NCBI GenBank assembly: GCA_020744425.1
Contig: JAGMUV010000021.1
Coordinates: 868,001 to 932,000, forward strand
DNA from: Dactylonectria macrodidyma
Taxonomy: Eukaryota > Ascomycota > Sordariomycetes > Hypocreales > Nectriaceae
Length of the DNA: 64,000 nucleotides
Direction: 5' to 3'
Positions 19,655-30,350 of the stretch are shown piece by piece (positions within the stretch are counted from its first letter, which is position 1; every line of letters begins with the position of its first letter). Below the pieces are notes generated by a model. That model saw only the letters and a list, made by a program, of their open reading frames with translations. It ran no database searches and was not told the origin of the DNA. A program made the position numbers and the translations under genes.

Positions 19655-21859
19655 AATGAATGCGGTACTCGGGTTGGATGCTCAGGTGAGGAGACGCTTG
19701 TGGCACACGGCTGGAACTTGGCGATGCCTCTCTTCCGTTGGTGGGTGGACGCGTAGTACTTATGTCGGAAAGCTAGCGTGGCACTTGGATGACTTGATCT
19801 GTGTATTGTGTGTGGCCGAGAGGTCTCCCGGTGTGCCTAAAACAAGGTGCTTCGTCCCCACTAAAGGTGGAGACCTGAGGCCTCTGGCCAATAGACTGCT
19901 CTGACCGCCTTCCTACTCGGGCTGCGCCCGGCAAATGCTCGGCGGCTGGTCGGTCCACGCCGGAGGTGATCACATGACTATCCGATCTGATGTATTGAGT
20001 CCTAGAACCAACCGCTCCACCTCTAACCCCTATACTAACGTTGGAGGGTACAGGCTGATCTGATCAACACGAACAACCTCATGATCAACGACTCTTGCCG
20101 AGTTGTTGCGAAGCCGGCCAGACCTTTTGGTCGGACTTACCGACGTTCTGAGCTTGTTCCTATTTGAGCTGATGGGAAGCCATCATCAACGCCGCTTACG
20201 CCCATATCTTTGTGCCGCCTCCCGCTGCGATGTCCAGGGAGGAACGATACCGTCAGCGGCCAAACAAGCAGGGCAAATGAGTGGGTTCAGTTCAGTTAAC
20301 TGAAATTCATATCAGTTCAGTTCATTTGATGCGTGTCTGTTTAAGATGTCTACTTGCGTTGTCTGACTAGGCTCCTGATTGATAAGGCTCAGACTAACTA
20401 CACTGCATATCCATGTGGACCATATATAAGTGGCCTATCTCTATTGCATCCACTTTACTGGCGCTCAGCTCATGTACCACTACATTCTGACCTGAAATTG
20501 GATATAATGTAGTGGATTTAGGTGGATTTATGTATAGTGGAATATTCCCTAACCCTATAGGATCCATAGTACTGATGTGGGCCGGGTTGGACTGGGGTTA
20601 CAGGAAGGGGACTAGGATCTCAACGTCCTGATGAGCCGGTTGTAGGGAGGGGTTTTTAGGGGAGGATTTTTCGCGGATTTCTTACATGAGAGGCATCAAG
20701 CAGCATCATCAGTTTTAACAGTTGGATGGAACGAGACCTCCCTGTTTATTATGGATTGGTCCCCCGTAAGCTCTATAAGGCAGCTAGTGCACCTGCTTGA
20801 TTTCTACAATTGCGATCAAGGCCCAATCTTTTGCCCTGTGGCGTAACGGTCAAGGTGCCCGTTACTGTGACTAGCCGTCACAATAGATGAGATAAATATA
20901 TTAAGTTAGTATATTTATAACTTTATCTCATTAGCCTTTAAATTGCAGATATTAGATATAGGAGTGTCTTTCTTCCTCTTAATTGATATATGAGATTTAG
21001 CTTTAGCATATATAAAAGCTATGGAAGCCTAGCTTACTATACAAAAGAACAGAAAGTACCTTTTGATAAAGGGATACTGTAAGGGTCTGAGCCTAGCGTG
21101 CCTTAGAGCTCTTATTATCAGTTGTGCGGCACAGTCTCAGTAGCGTAACTTACTGGAATTGCTTGATCTTTTGCCTCAACAGGCAACGGGTCTTTGTGCG
21201 GATTGGGCATGCCGCCCCAACCCTTAGTGCAATCACCATTAAAATAACAATCTTAATTTCATCCTACCTTATCCTCTCTAAAAAGAAACGAGGCTTCATA
21301 CTATGCGGAACCCCTTGGAACGGCTTGAGCCCCTGGTGGGACCCATGCCTCTCTCCTTCAGCTACGGCTTGGGACGAGCCTAATGGCTTGAGCCTGCTGA
21401 GGTAAGTCTAACAGCTGTCCAAGGACTTCTTCCAAAAGCGGTTAACGTAATCTACCACCTTCCCGGTCAGACCCCCTACTCGGTCAAAAATTCCCCGCCG
21501 ACGTGACCCGCGAGAAAAGAGGGGGCCGGAGGCATCCTTGATCAATACAATCATCATCTTTGGTCTCCACAGTTGACCCTCTATTGAAGTCCCTGATCGA
21601 ATTACCCGTATCAGATCCATCAATATCCCTGTTCTAATGGAGGAAAGAAGCCCATGTTCATAAGCGCGCATTCCGAGGGTGGGGCGCTGGCTAGCGTTGA
21701 AGGCGTGCTCCAAATACATGACTCACTGAACAAGCCGGAAAAATGCCAGGTTTTACTTATTTTAATACTCCAGCACACCGGAACTAGCATCATTCAAGCA
21801 GTCAAACTTCTGAGATATTGGTCCAACTGTTTTCTACGACGTTGATTGAACTGACCGGC
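19655..21859. other. Gene-poor stretch
   Basis: No supported gene. A short TTCAGTTCAGTTAACTGAA-type palindromic repeat lies at about 20285-20325. Sequence near 20840 (CTGTGGCGTAACGGTC) resembles the 5' part of a tRNA, and a similar motif occurs near 30560, but no complete tRNA fold could be found. These could be SINE-like relics. Confidence 0.4.
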
Positions 21860-22830
21860 ATGGGCGTACTACCTCAGTATTCCTCCGAACAACTCTCGTT
21901 GTACCTCGACCACGTCCGCTTGCCAGCATCCGAACATGCGAGCGACCCGCAGGATTTCTTGGTCCAACTCGTTCGGAGGCAATTGGCCTTCGTCCCTTTC
22001 GAAACCCTGTCCCTTCATTATTCTGCCGACAAAAGTGCATCGCTAGATGCCAACGACTTGTTCGACAAGATTGTGAAAAAGCGCCGCGGAGGCTACTGCT
22101 TCGAAAACAATACATTCTTTGGCGCAATCCTACGAAGTATTGGATTCCATGTGTACGGCGTTATTTGCAGAATCACCACGGCTACCCGCGGAGTTTTTGA
22201 TGGAAGTTGGCGCTCAATGTAAGTCAGCACTGGTAGCCCGAACCAGGATATGGGAGCTAAGGGAAATTCAGGAGCCATATGGCAAATATCGTCATAATTG
22301 ACGGGATGAGATATCTGGTCGATGTAGGCTACGGAGTCGATGGGCCTTGTTCTCCGCTACCTCTTGACTCGGGCGACATTCGATCAGGTCTCCCAGGTCA
22401 ACAACTTAGACTGGAGCACAAGAATCTTCCACAGCACCATGACCCAAGCCAGCGAGTCTGGGTATACTCTCAAAAACGAGGCTCAGAGGAGTGGGCAGAC
22501 GTGTACCACTTTCCAGACGTGGAGTTCTTCCCGCTAGATTTCGACATTCTTAACCACTACACGGTGTGCAAAAGCGCATGGTCTCGCATTGTCGTTGCGC
22601 AAAGATTCATTCTTGACGACGATGGTTTCACAGTTTTGGGAAGCTTTCTCCTCGTGCAAAATGAGCTTAAATCGGGTAACTCGTCAGCAACGGGTATGGG
22701 CTTGCTTAAGCAGCTGGAGAATGAAGAACAGAGGCTGGCTGCCCTTGAAGAGTACTTTTCCATCAGGTTGACAGAGGAGGAGCAGCAAGGAATCAGGGGC
22801 TACGTTACCGACCTCAACAAGGCTCAATGA
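21860..22830 (+). CDS. Arylamine N-acetyltransferase (NAT)
   Basis: Two exons, 21860-22218 and 22272-22830, separated by a 53-nt intron with a GTAAGTCAG donor; the product is 305 aa. NATs transfer acetyl (in some fungi malonyl) from CoA to arylamines and take part in detoxifying aromatic compounds; they are cytosolic. The catalytic triad is complete: Cys80 in RGGYCFENN, His122 in SHMANIV (restored only by splicing) and Asp137 in YLVDVGYG. Triad spacing and length fit the family. The start is set at MGVLPQYSSEQ because it aligns with the usual NAT N-terminus; a longer start has no support. The downstream flank is a dispersed repeat. In Fusarium a NAT acts in benzoxazolinone detoxification, but no partner gene is seen here, so the substrate is unknown. 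Confidence 0.93.
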
Positions 22831-23115
22831 GTACCGGTAGCATGGTGCGGCAAGGTAGAGAAAGAGATCAGGTTGGAAGAGTTGCTCACACAATTAGCTT
22901 GGACTTCAGAGCCCGCCGTGCAGTTAACCACATCAACAGATCCAGTTCCAGTTCTAACTCCCGCACCGGAAAGTGATTCTGTGGCACCAGACGTAGCCCC
23001 ATCCTTGCTGCAAGAAGCGCGTGGTACGCGGCACAATCCGCTGGCAGCATTAAGACCAACCGCCAGGTCGATGTTAGGCGAGTGGACCGCACTCTGCATC
23101 GAACCCATCTTCCAA

Positions 23116-23366
23116 CTTTATCAAGGTTGACTGTACACTCTAGGGCCGCCAAGACTGGGCGAAATGGCCAGAATTCGCGCGCTATACGGGCGTCCAAGAC
23201 AGGAGGGCATGGTGCCACCAATATGGGTAAGACAGACATGTGAGCGATGCCTCGCAAATCCTACCTCACAAGGGGGATGCAGCTAGTTCTGTCAACAGCA
23301 ATACGGACCTTCGATCAGGTCCCCAACAATATGCCCCACCGGTTTCTCGATGCTCGGCAGGTAGAT
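23116..23366 (+). repeat. Dispersed repeat, copy 2 (first copy at 8361-8613)
   Basis: About 250 bp matches 8361-8613. In this copy the SDR-derived reading frame is further decayed, and the conserved GRWGTPEDLAG part is missing after the shared end. It lies about 290 bp downstream of the NAT gene. Confidence 0.85.
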
Positions 23367-23812
23367 TTGCTCAGGCACAGGTAGGTTTTCTGCTGCGCCT
23401 CCTCTAGCCACCACGCAAGGTCGCTGGTAAAGCCATAAACCCGTTCGGAATTGCAATATCGCTCCTATTCATATGTTCTATTATAATGTTTGTAGCGCCA
23501 CTCTTCATTTTCGGTCCGCGGATTGTGGTAACTTATCTCTATCTCCTCCTCTAGCATATAAGAGAAGACCTATAATATTCCAGACTTAGTGGAGGAGGAT
23601 GTAGAGGCTATGCGAAGTTAAGATATCTAGTATTTAAACATTTGGCTCTGGTCTAGGCCATACAACTGCTAGCTGGAAAACTCCGAAAGGTCGACTGGAA
23701 TTGACGACTCTCTTCGTTGCGACCATTAGACAAAGGGAGGCGTTGCTAAGGCATGGCGGCACGGTTAGTCAGTAGGGCTTGACAGTAATAAAGAAAATGG
23801 GCAGAGATAACG

Positions 23813-24578
23813 ATGGCCAATGTTAACAGGCAACCACAGGTAGGCCCAGCCCAACGTAGTCCGTACCAGCTGTGCCTTCCGTGACGCGTGGAAGAACCGC
23901 ACGGTCGCGTATTAGGAGTGATTGTCAACAAGGTCGTGTGTCGAAGTGAGTGCCAACCAATAAAACGCCAAATATCCCTGTACAGTATTACTGGAATGAG
24001 TGTATGATATGCTGGAAGACTAAGGAGCTCACATTTTTTGATTGCGGTAAGGCGAGAAAGAGGCATTCGTCAACAGGAGCTGATATAATTAAGGCCATGG
24101 TTCTTGCGCGACGTGCTGGGTCGAGTATCGCAAGGTTTACCAAGAGACGCATGAGGCCTTTGCACATTGTCCTCTTTGTAAAAAGGGACAACCGATCTTG
24201 ACAAAGAAACATGGCGTCTCCCCCGACGATCAGAAGTTTATCAGCGTATTTCTAGGGGCAACTGTCTTACTAGATATCTGTCAATTTACCGTCAGCAATG
24301 GCGAGATTGATTAGCAGGTTTCATCAGATACCCCTGATCCAGTCCAGCACGGCCAAACTTATGGAGGAAGTGGTTGTGATCACGAGATTGCACTTGGTGT
24401 CCTCGGTCCAGATGACCCCTATTGGCTCGTATCGTGTTACTACGCACGGACCACGGGGGATGCATCGCTTCAAGTTAAACCAATCCTTGCTGGCACCAAC
24501 TTCGCGTTCGTTCTCGGAGGCAGCCTCAGTGGTAGCAGCAAAAGCAGCGGTAGTCAAGGCGCGTTGAGGCCAGGTTGA
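23813..24578 (+). CDS. Small RING-type zinc-finger protein (spliced)
   Basis: Proposed exons are 23813-23839, 23986-24046, 24094-24245 and 24318-24578, giving 166 aa. The 47-nt intron 24047-24093 (GTAAGG donor, GCTGATA branch) joins the frame into a RING finger: C-M-I-C, then FFDCGHGSCATCW, then CPLC. The intron 24246-24317 (GTATTT to TTAGCAG) removes an in-frame TAG. The last exon is rich in Gly/Ser and ends SGSQGALRPG. RING domains are usually E3 ubiquitin ligases; the substrate is unknown. The RING core and last exon are well supported. The first 9-residue exon is the least certain, because no ATG precedes the RING in its own frame. If that exon is wrong, the gene may have lost its start. 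Confidence 0.65.
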
Positions 24579-24699
24579 TAAAAAAACAGGATAAGATAGA
24601 AGATAAATGAACAGTCTACTAATACCCCTGTTGTTGCTGCCGCCGGTCCTATGCTGCTGCCTCCCAGATATCCACCTATCCCTCGTCTTCATGATCTAT

Positions 24700-27260
24700 A
24701 TCCATTAGCTTCCATCTCCTTTTGGACTTCATCTTTAACTCGCCGATCTTCAAGATCAGTCTAATTTAAATCAGCTATTATCTCCTCCTTTGTCCATGGC
24801 CGCCGTCTCGAACCTTCTAGGCAGCCACCACCCATTTGCTTCTAGTCATAACACCATTCGTAGCTAGCCTTACTATACCGTGAGAGCAGCTTTTGCGACT
24901 TTCGATACTTTCGGTTTGTTTTGATCGCCCCATGAGGCTGCCTCTCGTACTAAGCCTCTCTTGACGCCACATATCGCTCATAGATAGCCTCAGGGCTATC
25001 ATATGCTAGGGGCGTAGGTGCTCGCTCAGGCGACGTAGCACCAGCCTCAGCATTCGACGAGAAGAGCGCCTCAGAAGGCGAGGCAGCATGTGCCTCTGTA
25101 GGGAAAGAAAAATCCCCTGAGCGGATAACGCTATATATCTCTCCTCATCTGCCCTCAGGCGTGCTGATAGGGCTTGTGCATCTGCCGACGAGGATGAGAC
25201 ACTGAGTGCCTGCGAGTCTGCGTGTATTGTCAAGGACAAGGCTGTAGGTGCCTCCGAGGCGTTGAGTGCCAAGGAGGTGTTAACTGCCTGTTCCTTTGCT
25301 GCTTGCATTTGCGTAAAATGGTCTAAGAGCTCTTCGTGCCGGCGAGGGCATATCTTTGAAGTCATTTTGTGGCGCGTTTCGTGACATCTGCTGCATTTTG
25401 GCTCCGCCCTTGGCCTGCCTATGGCTTCAACTGTTTCAAATAAGCTAGGCAACCTTTTTGTGGTAGATGCCGGTTGCCCAGACCTTACTGCTCTTACTTC
25501 CACTATACTAAGCGGTTTTAACAATAACCTTGGCTTCCCTAGACGATCGAGATGCCAGTGTTTATCGAAATGATGGAGCTGGAGAAGCTGACTTTGTTCT
25601 ATAAAGGTCTGAATAGTGTGAGCATATGGCAGCCCCTGAGTCTGAGTAAACACGCCCGTGCAAGCAGGCAGGGGCTTCTGGGCATTTAAAAGGTGCTTTC
25701 TTTAATGCTCAACCTTTCGTAAGGCGTAGTGGGATACCCAGGCTTGAGCACTACTATAGAGACTTTTTGAGAGCTCAATATGAGCTGCGGATCTGCTGCT
25801 TTGCTTGATTTGACTGAAGTTCAGCAAGTTGATTGACTAAAGCCCGGTGGATAGAGCTCCAGGCCTCAAAAAGATCTAAGGCGGATATCTTAAGATAGCC
25901 TTTAAGCATGCTGTGGATGCCTTCAACCTGAGAGGTAGTAACTGCACCAAAGTGGCGATGCTGATCAACCCAGGCCTTGACGAGCCTCTGTTTGTAGGGA
26001 GTAAGCCAGGTTGACTTTAGATATGCTACCTGATCTGATGAATGGATAATTGAATGCTAATGGCTGAAGAAGGCCTGCCATTTCCTCTCGCTATCATCTG
26101 CTAGATCGAGACCAAGCTTTGGAAGAACAAATGTCGGCCGGCAACTGGCAAGGAGCGCCTTATTGGCATGCCAAAGGCAGAGCAGAGAGATTGAGTTTGG
26201 AAAGCAGATATCGACAGCATTCATACATGCCTCTGCACAGTCTGTTAGGATAATAGATGGAGGTTGAATTTGACTGATCTCATAGAGGGATTTAAGCCGC
26301 TCAAGAGTCCGAAGGTAGCCATCTGTGTTTTCCCCCCTTAGAAAGGCAAAGGCAATACAGAAAGACCGGTTGGACCCATCAATACCGATGATATCTAGCA
26401 GTGGCATGCTAAATATATTAGGCTTGTATGTATAATCTAATAGCAGCAGCTCTGGATATGTCCGTAGATAGGCAAGTGAGTCTGGGTGTATAAACAGAAC
26501 CGCTTCAACGCGGTTATTCTCATCGACCTGGAACCGGCTCCAGAAGCCTTGCTGATCTAGTTGATTGTGAAGTGCTTGCACAGAGGTCTCGCCCTTGCGG
26601 GCGTCTCAGCGGCTCTGTAAGATCTGATTTGAAATGTCCTTCTGCGTTGCAAGTGTGGATGAGTTCTGGCATAGATAGGTGTTGATCTGCTTATGAGCAA
26701 TACCAGCAGCATTCAGCTGACTGATTTGGCTTTTCTGCCCTGCCGTAAGCTGTCGGTGGATCGGATGAGTAGTTGGGTGACTGCTTGGCTTGTGGTTGTG
26801 TACAGCAAAGCGCTTGTCGCGCCAATGGCGCAAGGCCCAGCTGCCCTCATCCTTGAGCTGCTTTCCAAGGATTGAAAATAGGCAGCCAGTGCATCTGGAA
26901 GTTGTCTGTCGTTTACGCTGCCTTGAAGGGCTAGGAGCGCCCCTCTACGGTCACAGGCATATGTAACAACATGCAGCACTGATTTCTCCACTGTTGATTT
27001 TCCGTTCGTAAAGGCATAACCTCAAGTAAGGACCCAATTGTTGATAGCTTGAAATAGAGCATCTCGAGAGGGAAAGGTAGCCTCAAGAGGCATGCAGTCG
27101 GGTGGAAATTGCTCCATCTTTGATTGGAAAGCATCGTTTGATATGAATGAATGAAATTTATTCCGCCCGAGAGGACTAACCTCATCTCCAGTTGGCAGAC
27201 CAAGCTTCAGCTGATGAGAATAGGATGCTGAACACTTGGAGAAATTGGCCTTCAAGCAGG
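24700..27260 (-). mobile_element. Degenerate Mutator-like element (MULE) with zinc knuckle
   Basis: Leftward fragments of a MULE transposase occur in order: a FAR1-like N-terminal part (27255-27022, FPSRDALFQAINNW, then 26991-26713, HVVTYACDRRG), the DDE core (26581-26057, LLLLDYTYKPNIFSMPLLDI, with ILTDCAEACMNA and CLWHANKA) and a C-terminal part with a Cys/His zinc knuckle (25653-25006, CSRCHETRHK). Several stops and frame changes interrupt the frame, so it cannot be autonomous. Exact terminal repeats were not found; the limits are approximate. Confidence 0.85.
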
Positions 27261-27365
27261 CATGTCACACAGAGTCAAGCGAGGCAAGACCGATCAGCGG
27301 ACGAGGAAGAATGTGGGGCTTCTGGGAGATGCGAACGATAAACTTAGAATTGCAAATAGCCTACA
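27140..27365. mobile_element. LINE 3'-end fragment with internal inversion
   Basis: Positions about 27147-27183 (GAATGAATGAAATTTATTCC onward) match 61202-61242 in the same orientation. Positions 27184-27360 match the reverse complement of about 61250-61430. The 3' tail and the adjoining segment are therefore in opposite orientations. That pattern is produced by twin-priming insertion of non-LTR retrotransposons. It sits at the N-terminal end of the MULE. Confidence 0.7.
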
Positions 27366-27487
27366 ATTTAATGTGTGACTACTGCTGCCCAGCCTTTTAA
27401 GATAAAAAGGGGGCTTAGTCATATTTCCCATAATGGCGGGTTGGCGGGCCCGCCAACCTAGGCGTTCCCGCTCAAGCCGTCACACAA

Positions 27488-27958
27488 CGGTGGGAGGGAC
27501 TTGTGCTCAAAGGTTTCGACGACCCTTACTTCTCATTCAACGGAAGCAGGCCATTCATCATGCTCAAGAAAGATTACATTCCAGACCTTGGTGACACCGC
27601 AGACTTCGTCATTATTGGGGGACGCCGCGACGCGGGAGATGAGCATAAGCTTGGCATTGGTAGCCTATGGTGGACGTCATTCTATATCGGGTGCATCGAA
27701 AATAAGGACGAGGCCTGCCGCTTTAATGCCAAGCTGAGATTTCGCATAATCGGTACGATCGACAGACATGGCATCTCGAAAGAAAACATCACGTACCTCA
27801 ACCGCCATGGATGCTTCACACGAGCACCATTCGCCAAGTCTATTCCTGAGTTTGAAAGAGGAAATGGGAGTGAGAATAATTGGTTCGTGAATTATCACGC
27901 TTCCAATTCCATGAATTCAATTGAGAGTCATGGGGAGCCATCGAAAGCATCGCACTAG
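27488..27958 (+). pseudogene. ATP-dependent DNA ligase fragment
   Basis: The frame begins WEGLVLKGFDDPYF, which is the conserved EGLVLK motif (motif IV) of ATP-dependent ligases, and continues FIMLKKDYIPDLGDTADFVI, close to motif V of fungal DNA ligase IV-like proteins. The part carrying the nucleotidyl-accepting Lys (motif I) is missing; transposon sequence lies directly upstream. The frame ends at a stop at 27958, before the OB-fold would be complete. It is a dead remnant of about 155 codons, and the neighbouring insertion probably removed the 5' half. Confidence 0.7.
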
Positions 27959-28824
27959 GATCCTTATTCAACAGCGATGGTATACGACGTTGGGTCAGTG
28001 ACTGTGCGCCATTCGGTGGATTTTTCTAACATAAATCCAGAGTATCTACTGAATTACTGTGAGTATTACCAATTCCATCATGATCATTACTAACGTCAGT
28101 GATGAAGCCTCAAATAAGCTGACAGAGGGATTCGAATATCACCTTGACGCCAGCAATGGAAGGCTAGATCGAGAGATGAAACTGCAGGATTCATAATAAA
28201 ATACTAAAATGAGCTTTTATAGAACACGAAATATTTGGCGATTCTCCCACCCATGTACCTGTACCCGGACCATCCTGGGCTGGACGAACATAACTTAACA
28301 TCCAATCAATTGATGTAAGCGTGAGCTCTATTAAGATTGTTTAAATGCGGGAAATGAATATTGTATAGTTATATTAGACTCATTAGGCTAAGAACTGCGT
28401 AGAGACATGCATCTGGCTAGCATTATGAATGATTATAATAATTAAACCAATTCTACTAATATGGCCTCTAGAAACTCTTTCAAAGTTGTGATAAACTCTC
28501 GCTGTGTTAATGGTAAAAGACTGTCCTAGATGTCTCTATTTATGGAATTTCTTTGCCTCCTCTCAGAATCTTTTCTTAAGAATAGTCGCTAGGTATTTAG
28601 CATAGTCCAGGTAGAGCTTAGATAAGGCGCTAATACTTTGTGAACTAGTGAGGATGAGTTTATTTTGAATACATGGAGACTTGGGCCGGGATGGCATAAT
28701 TATGCTAATGCGCTCTCGCCCTCTAAGAGCTTTGAGCGCCGCATGCTTAATATATCTGCCTTGTAGAATAACGGCGGTTCCCTACATCAGTTAGTCCTTG
28801 CATTCTGAATATGCCATAGTAATA
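27959..28824. other. No gene seen; AT-rich
   Basis: The first 250 bp may hold more decayed ligase sequence, but no frame is convincing. The rest is AT-rich with stops in all frames. Confidence 0.5.
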
Positions 28825-28983
28825 TACCGTAAAAACTCTGTAAACTCGAACGCTTAGCGTTCCTATCTTTATGTCCATAATCCACTGTTAACCGCAAAAT
28901 ATGCAGGACTCACTCAGTTGATTGGTTAAATCTGCTTTTTGTGGGGGCCACTAAGCGTTCGAGTTTACAGAGTTTTTACGGTA
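28825..28983. mobile_element. Mariner-like MITE, 159 bp
   Basis: Near-perfect terminal inverted repeats of about 34 bp (left begins TACCGTAAAAACTCTGTAAA; right ends TTTACAGAGTTTTTACGGTA). TA dinucleotides at both ends fit a Tc1/mariner TA target. The interior of about 90 bp has no coding capacity. Confidence 0.85.
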
Positions 28984-29517
28984 CTATATTAGGACCTTTA
29001 CGGCAGTTCATAGGGGGCAAAGTCTCAAAACCCCATTTTCATTTTTTTTCAATGGGGGCACCCTATCCGTACGGCCCCGTACGGCCCCGTAAGCCCCCAT
29101 GCGCATTTTTTCGTAGAGCCCCTAAAGTTATGATTGGCTAGAGGTCACGTGATCTAGAGCTCGAATACAATCTCGCCGCGCAGCCTCAAATTTTTCTTCT
29201 TCCTTCCTTAGCATCGCATACTAAGGTACGAATACCCCCCCCCTCGCAAGCGCGATTACGCCGCCGAATTGCTGCTTTTTTCGCTGTTTTTTTACGTGCG
29301 ATTTCGCGCGATCGCCGGCTGCATTTTGATGCCCATTTTGATGCCCATTTTGCCCCTCTTGACCCACTACGCAATCATTCGATTTTCGCTAGTACGTATC
29401 ACAGTGAGCTAACTTTCAACTTGACAGGGCCCCCCGTGTGCATGCCACCTCCGTTGTTTATTTACGTACGACCTCGTTTTCCTCCTCCTACGAAGCACTA
29501 CGATCCAATACGGCAAT

Positions 29518-30350
29518 ATGGCTGGCAGCAGGAAGACGAACAAGCGAGCGTCTGGCGGCAACTCGCCTAACAACAGCGTTGCGGGCACTACGGCCGAGAA
29601 CGTGCCCGCCGCCCCCCCCCGGCTTTGATCCTGCCCGCGCCCAGCACCTCCCGGCCAAGGTGCTGGGCGTTCGTACTGCTACGTTCTCGTACGACGCCGA
29701 ACAGCCTACTACGAACCCGGACTTTAGCGTTTGGCTGCTCATGAATGCCGTGAAGGGGGCCAGCTCGGTGGGTATTCCCGCCATCGACAAGACCAAGGTA
29801 CGTGAAAAAAAAAAATTGGTCTACGGTTACGTACACCCTCGTACTTATTCGTAGTAGGAAATTCGGTCTGTCATCATGAACACTAAGACCGACGCCCACC
29901 TCAAGTCCACGCCATACAAGGTGAACCTTCGCAACTCCCAGAACTGCGATGCTATCCTCCGATACATGTACGGAGACGAACGCGAGGGTACGGACCGGTG
30001 CTCTAAGTGTATGGCCGCGAAAGGCGCCCTGCCTAAGTGTGTTATCTGGGGCACTTTTAGCTGTGCCAACTGCGACTGGAATCGGTCTGGTGCTGTGTGC
30101 TCCCTGGGTACGTTTACTTATGCCTGCGTACGATGTCATATCACCTACTAAGTCTTATTTAGCTCCGGCCGAAAAGCGCGGCACCAAGCGCAAATCTGCC
30201 AACACTGGCATGGACGGGGGCGACTCCGATAGTGATGATACGGACCCGTTCGAAGATCTTGACCGCAAGACCTGCCTCAAGATCTCTCAAATTTTTCTCA
30301 AGGCTGCTGACCTCAAGAAGAAGAAAAAGAAGAAGAAGAGATCGGGCTAG
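29518..30350 (+). pseudogene. DUF3716-type Cys-rich protein gene with one-base frameshift in a C-run
   Basis: Exons 29518-29797, 29858-30107 and 30163-30350, with introns of 60 and 55 nt (the second with branch CTACTAAG). From the ATG the frame runs MAGSRKTNKRASG and reaches a run of nine C at 29612-29620, where it shifts into TGA. With one C fewer the frame would continue through FDPARAQHLPAKVLGVRTA to the end, about 238 aa. Exon 2 carries the Cys pattern C-S-K-C ... C-V-I-W ... C-A-N-C ... C-S-L, typical of fungal DUF3716. The C-terminus is acidic, then a Lys-rich tail (a likely nuclear signal). All other codons and splice sites look intact, so the shift may be recent slippage or an assembly error. 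Function unknown. Confidence 0.7.

Noticed and set aside
20835..20880. Possible tRNA gene (tRNA-like start, similar motif near 30555)
   Set aside because: No matching acceptor stem, anticodon arm or B box could be found.
28825..28983. Transcription terminator hairpin
   Set aside because: The arms are too long and exact and end at TA; a MITE explains them better.
29588..30139. A 183-codon leftward frame over the DUF3716-type gene
   Set aside because: The plus strand shows matching exons, splice sites and Cys motifs; the leftward frame crosses both exon and intron.
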